Positions 62,673-64,000 of a stretch of DNA of 64,000 nt are shown here, piece by piece. Position 1 is the stretch's first letter; each line of letters begins with the position of its first letter. Both the position numbers and the translations under genes were made by a program. This stretch comes from Lachnospiraceae bacterium (lineage in GTDB: Bacteria; Bacillota; Clostridia; Lachnospirales; Lachnospiraceae), in assembly GCA_902363445.1 (NCBI GenBank), contig CABJAB010000004.1:369600-433599 (forward strand), written 5' to 3'. The notes under the pieces were generated by a model. That model was not told where the DNA came from. It made no database searches and saw only the letters and a program-made list of their open reading frames with translations.

Positions 62673-63299
62673 TTACTGCCGAACAGTCAAAGCAGACAAT
62701 GTCCATTCCACACTGTTCACCGGAACGGACATTCCCCTATCCTCCAAGTTGTCCGGAATCTGAAACAGCTTTTCATGTACTCGATACAGCCGGGATTTCA
62801 AATTCAAATAGGCTGTCTTTTCAAAAGGCCATCTGATCACCGTAGGCGTCCGGAACCCCACGCCCAGCTCCAGCAGCAGCAGCTTACGGTTCAGGCTCTT
62901 CTGAAGCCAGCTCATATAAGTCTGCCATTGAGAAAGATATCCTGTCTCCACGTAAGGTTTCGATTCCACCGTGTTTTCAACTAAAGGAGCACCACATTTT
63001 GGGCATACTCCATCGACGCTGTCTCCTTTCATCCAGATATCCTGGCAGCAGCCGGCTTTACACTGCATATAGTTCCAGTTCCCGCAGGGAGCCACAATCC
63101 GTTTATCATCGAACCCCATCTGGTGGATCCACCCATCCATAACCGTAGTGACAATAAAATAGTCGCAGTCCTCTATCTGTTTTCTCAGCTTCTCGTAAGC
63201 AGCCCGCAGCTTTTTCGTCATTTCGCGGGACTCCCATTCTTCTCCCACCCCAATCAGGATAAAATCGCTGTCTGAAATATCTCTGCTGATATCCGTCAT
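62673..63299 (-). CDS. Shortened sirtuin-like protein (SirTM type), likely non-catalytic
   Basis: A 208-residue protein that matches the middle and end of class M sirtuins: TTVMDGWIHQMGFDDKRI (compare TTNAD...KAGYD), the zinc cysteines in MQCKAGCC and VCPKCGAPL, and LLELGVGFRTPTVIRWPFEK near the end. The N-terminal NAD site GAGAS...G is replaced by ILIGVGEEWESREM, and the part between is far shorter than in the roughly 300-residue relatives. The catalytic Asn of TNxD is Val. So it may bind a related ligand or a partner, but deacylation or ADP-ribosylation is doubtful. No macrodomain gene is near. Confidence 0.7.
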   Translation of the reverse strand: MTDISRDISDSDFILIGVGEEWESREMTKKLRAAYEKLRKQIEDCDYFIVTTVMDGWIHQMGFDDKRIVAPCGNWNYMQCKAGCCQDIWMKGDSVDGVCPKCGAPLVENTVESKPYVETGYLSQWQTYMSWLQKSLNRKLLLLELGVGFRTPTVIRWPFEKTAYLNLKSRLYRVHEKLFQIPDNLEDRGMSVPVNSVEWTLSALTVRQ

Positions 63300-63361
63300 C
63301 TATATCGCCTCCTTCGTATTATTCAGGATTGTCCGAGGTCTTCAAATTATATTATATAATT

Positions 63362-63390
63362 AAAAGCTCTGAACATTGTCCAGAGCTCTC
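63362..63390 (-). terminator. Terminator of the rRNA operon
   Basis: On the minus strand AGCTCTG pairs with CAGAGCT around a 9-base loop, followed by TTTTAATTATATAATATAAT. Confidence 0.8.
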
Positions 63391-63392
63391 TT

Positions 63393-63560
63393 ATCTTATG
63401 TATTCGATAAATATCTTTCGTATCATTATCTTTTGTATTACTATCCTTTGTATAACCATCTTTCGTATTACCGTCTTCTGTATACTGCAAATTCTTTCGT
63501 AACGCTGTCTTTCGTATCATCCAGCTTATGTATCCTATCTATTGCTCTTTCGTAGGCAGA
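63393..63560 (-). repeat. Degenerate 15-bp tandem repeats downstream of 23S rRNA
   Basis: Five adjoining 15-base units lie at 63413-63487 (ATCTTTCGTATCATT, ATCTTTTGTATTACT, ATCCTTTGTATAACC, ATCTTTCGTATTACC, GTCTTCTGTATACTG). More divergent units follow, such as GTCTTTCGTATCATC at 63507-63521. They lie in the transcribed trailer of the rRNA operon, between the 23S end and the terminator. The 5S gene expected there is not seen. The rest of the gap of about 320 bases holds only the terminator. Confidence 0.75.
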
Positions 63561-63620
63561 AGGTTCATACCTTCAAAACTGCACATTGTCATCCATCTCC
63601 CAAAGCCTTCCTAAACCGCC

Positions 63621-64000
<380 letters not shown>

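Noticed and set aside
63393..63560. CRISPR array
   Set aside because: The 15-bp units directly adjoin without spacers and are too short and degenerate; no cas genes are present.
63391..63620. 5S rRNA or tRNA gene behind 23S
   Set aside because: No 5S-like core sequence and no cloverleaf pattern was seen by eye; a model search would settle it.

Overview
The window looks like chromosome of a low-to-mid GC Gram-positive member of the Clostridia, most probably a Lachnospiraceae species. This rests on gene content and order seen in the sequence (ftsK-murE-murF-priA-def-fmt-zinc peptidase-rsmB-rlmN-stp-prkC-rsgA-rpe-thiN in one run), on LTA synthase, TepA, ECF-transporter and PASTA-kinase genes, and on a high-cysteine small protein and a large acyl-CoA dehydratase activase typical of that family. 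It is mainly ordinary housekeeping DNA. No phage, CRISPR array, transposase or tRNA gene was found.

Layout. 1-1701 holds the start of dprA and a complete comM, on the minus strand. 1.88-2.65 kb is the longest copy of a large intergenic repeat. 2.7-5.7 kb has a lipase-like hydrolase, an unknown lipoprotein and carbamate kinase. 5.8-11.5 kb is a minus-strand run: metallophosphoesterase, scpA, scpB, proC and two aminotransferases. 11.6-15.3 kb has a two-component system, an Lrp-type regulator with a DUF5662 gene, and a small Cys/Gly-rich protein. From about 41.5 kb down to 15.4 kb almost everything is on the minus strand with short gaps or overlaps. It runs from cell-wall and division genes (ftsK, murE, murF) through replication restart, translation start, rRNA modification and Ser/Thr signalling to vitamin metabolism (rpe, rsgA, thiN, ECF, pyridoxamine kinase), then maf and sbcDC. 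41.8-50.8 kb has a Na/Pi cotransporter, a MarR-MATE pair, tepA, an EIIC-EAL fusion and a degenerate rhomboid. 51.0-62.5 kb has the 1419-residue activase, a second MATE protein, LTA synthase, uppP, ung, hisF and hisH. The right end has a shortened sirtuin-like protein and the 3' end of a 23S rRNA gene on the minus strand, followed by a terminator but no visible 5S gene.

The most unusual content is two families of interspersed repeats. One is a modular element of about 380-735 bp with four copies (1.90-2.63, 43.70-44.16, 46.15-46.61 and 56.84-57.22 kb). It has strong hairpins, and base pairs in two of them are kept by paired changes between copies. The other is a short palindromic element of about 60-80 bp that flanks two of the large copies. 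One short copy lies inside the sbcD reading frame, where it adds exactly 20 codons without breaking the gene. This resembles the protein-coding palindromic elements known from Rickettsia. I know of no description of it in this group, but I could not search.
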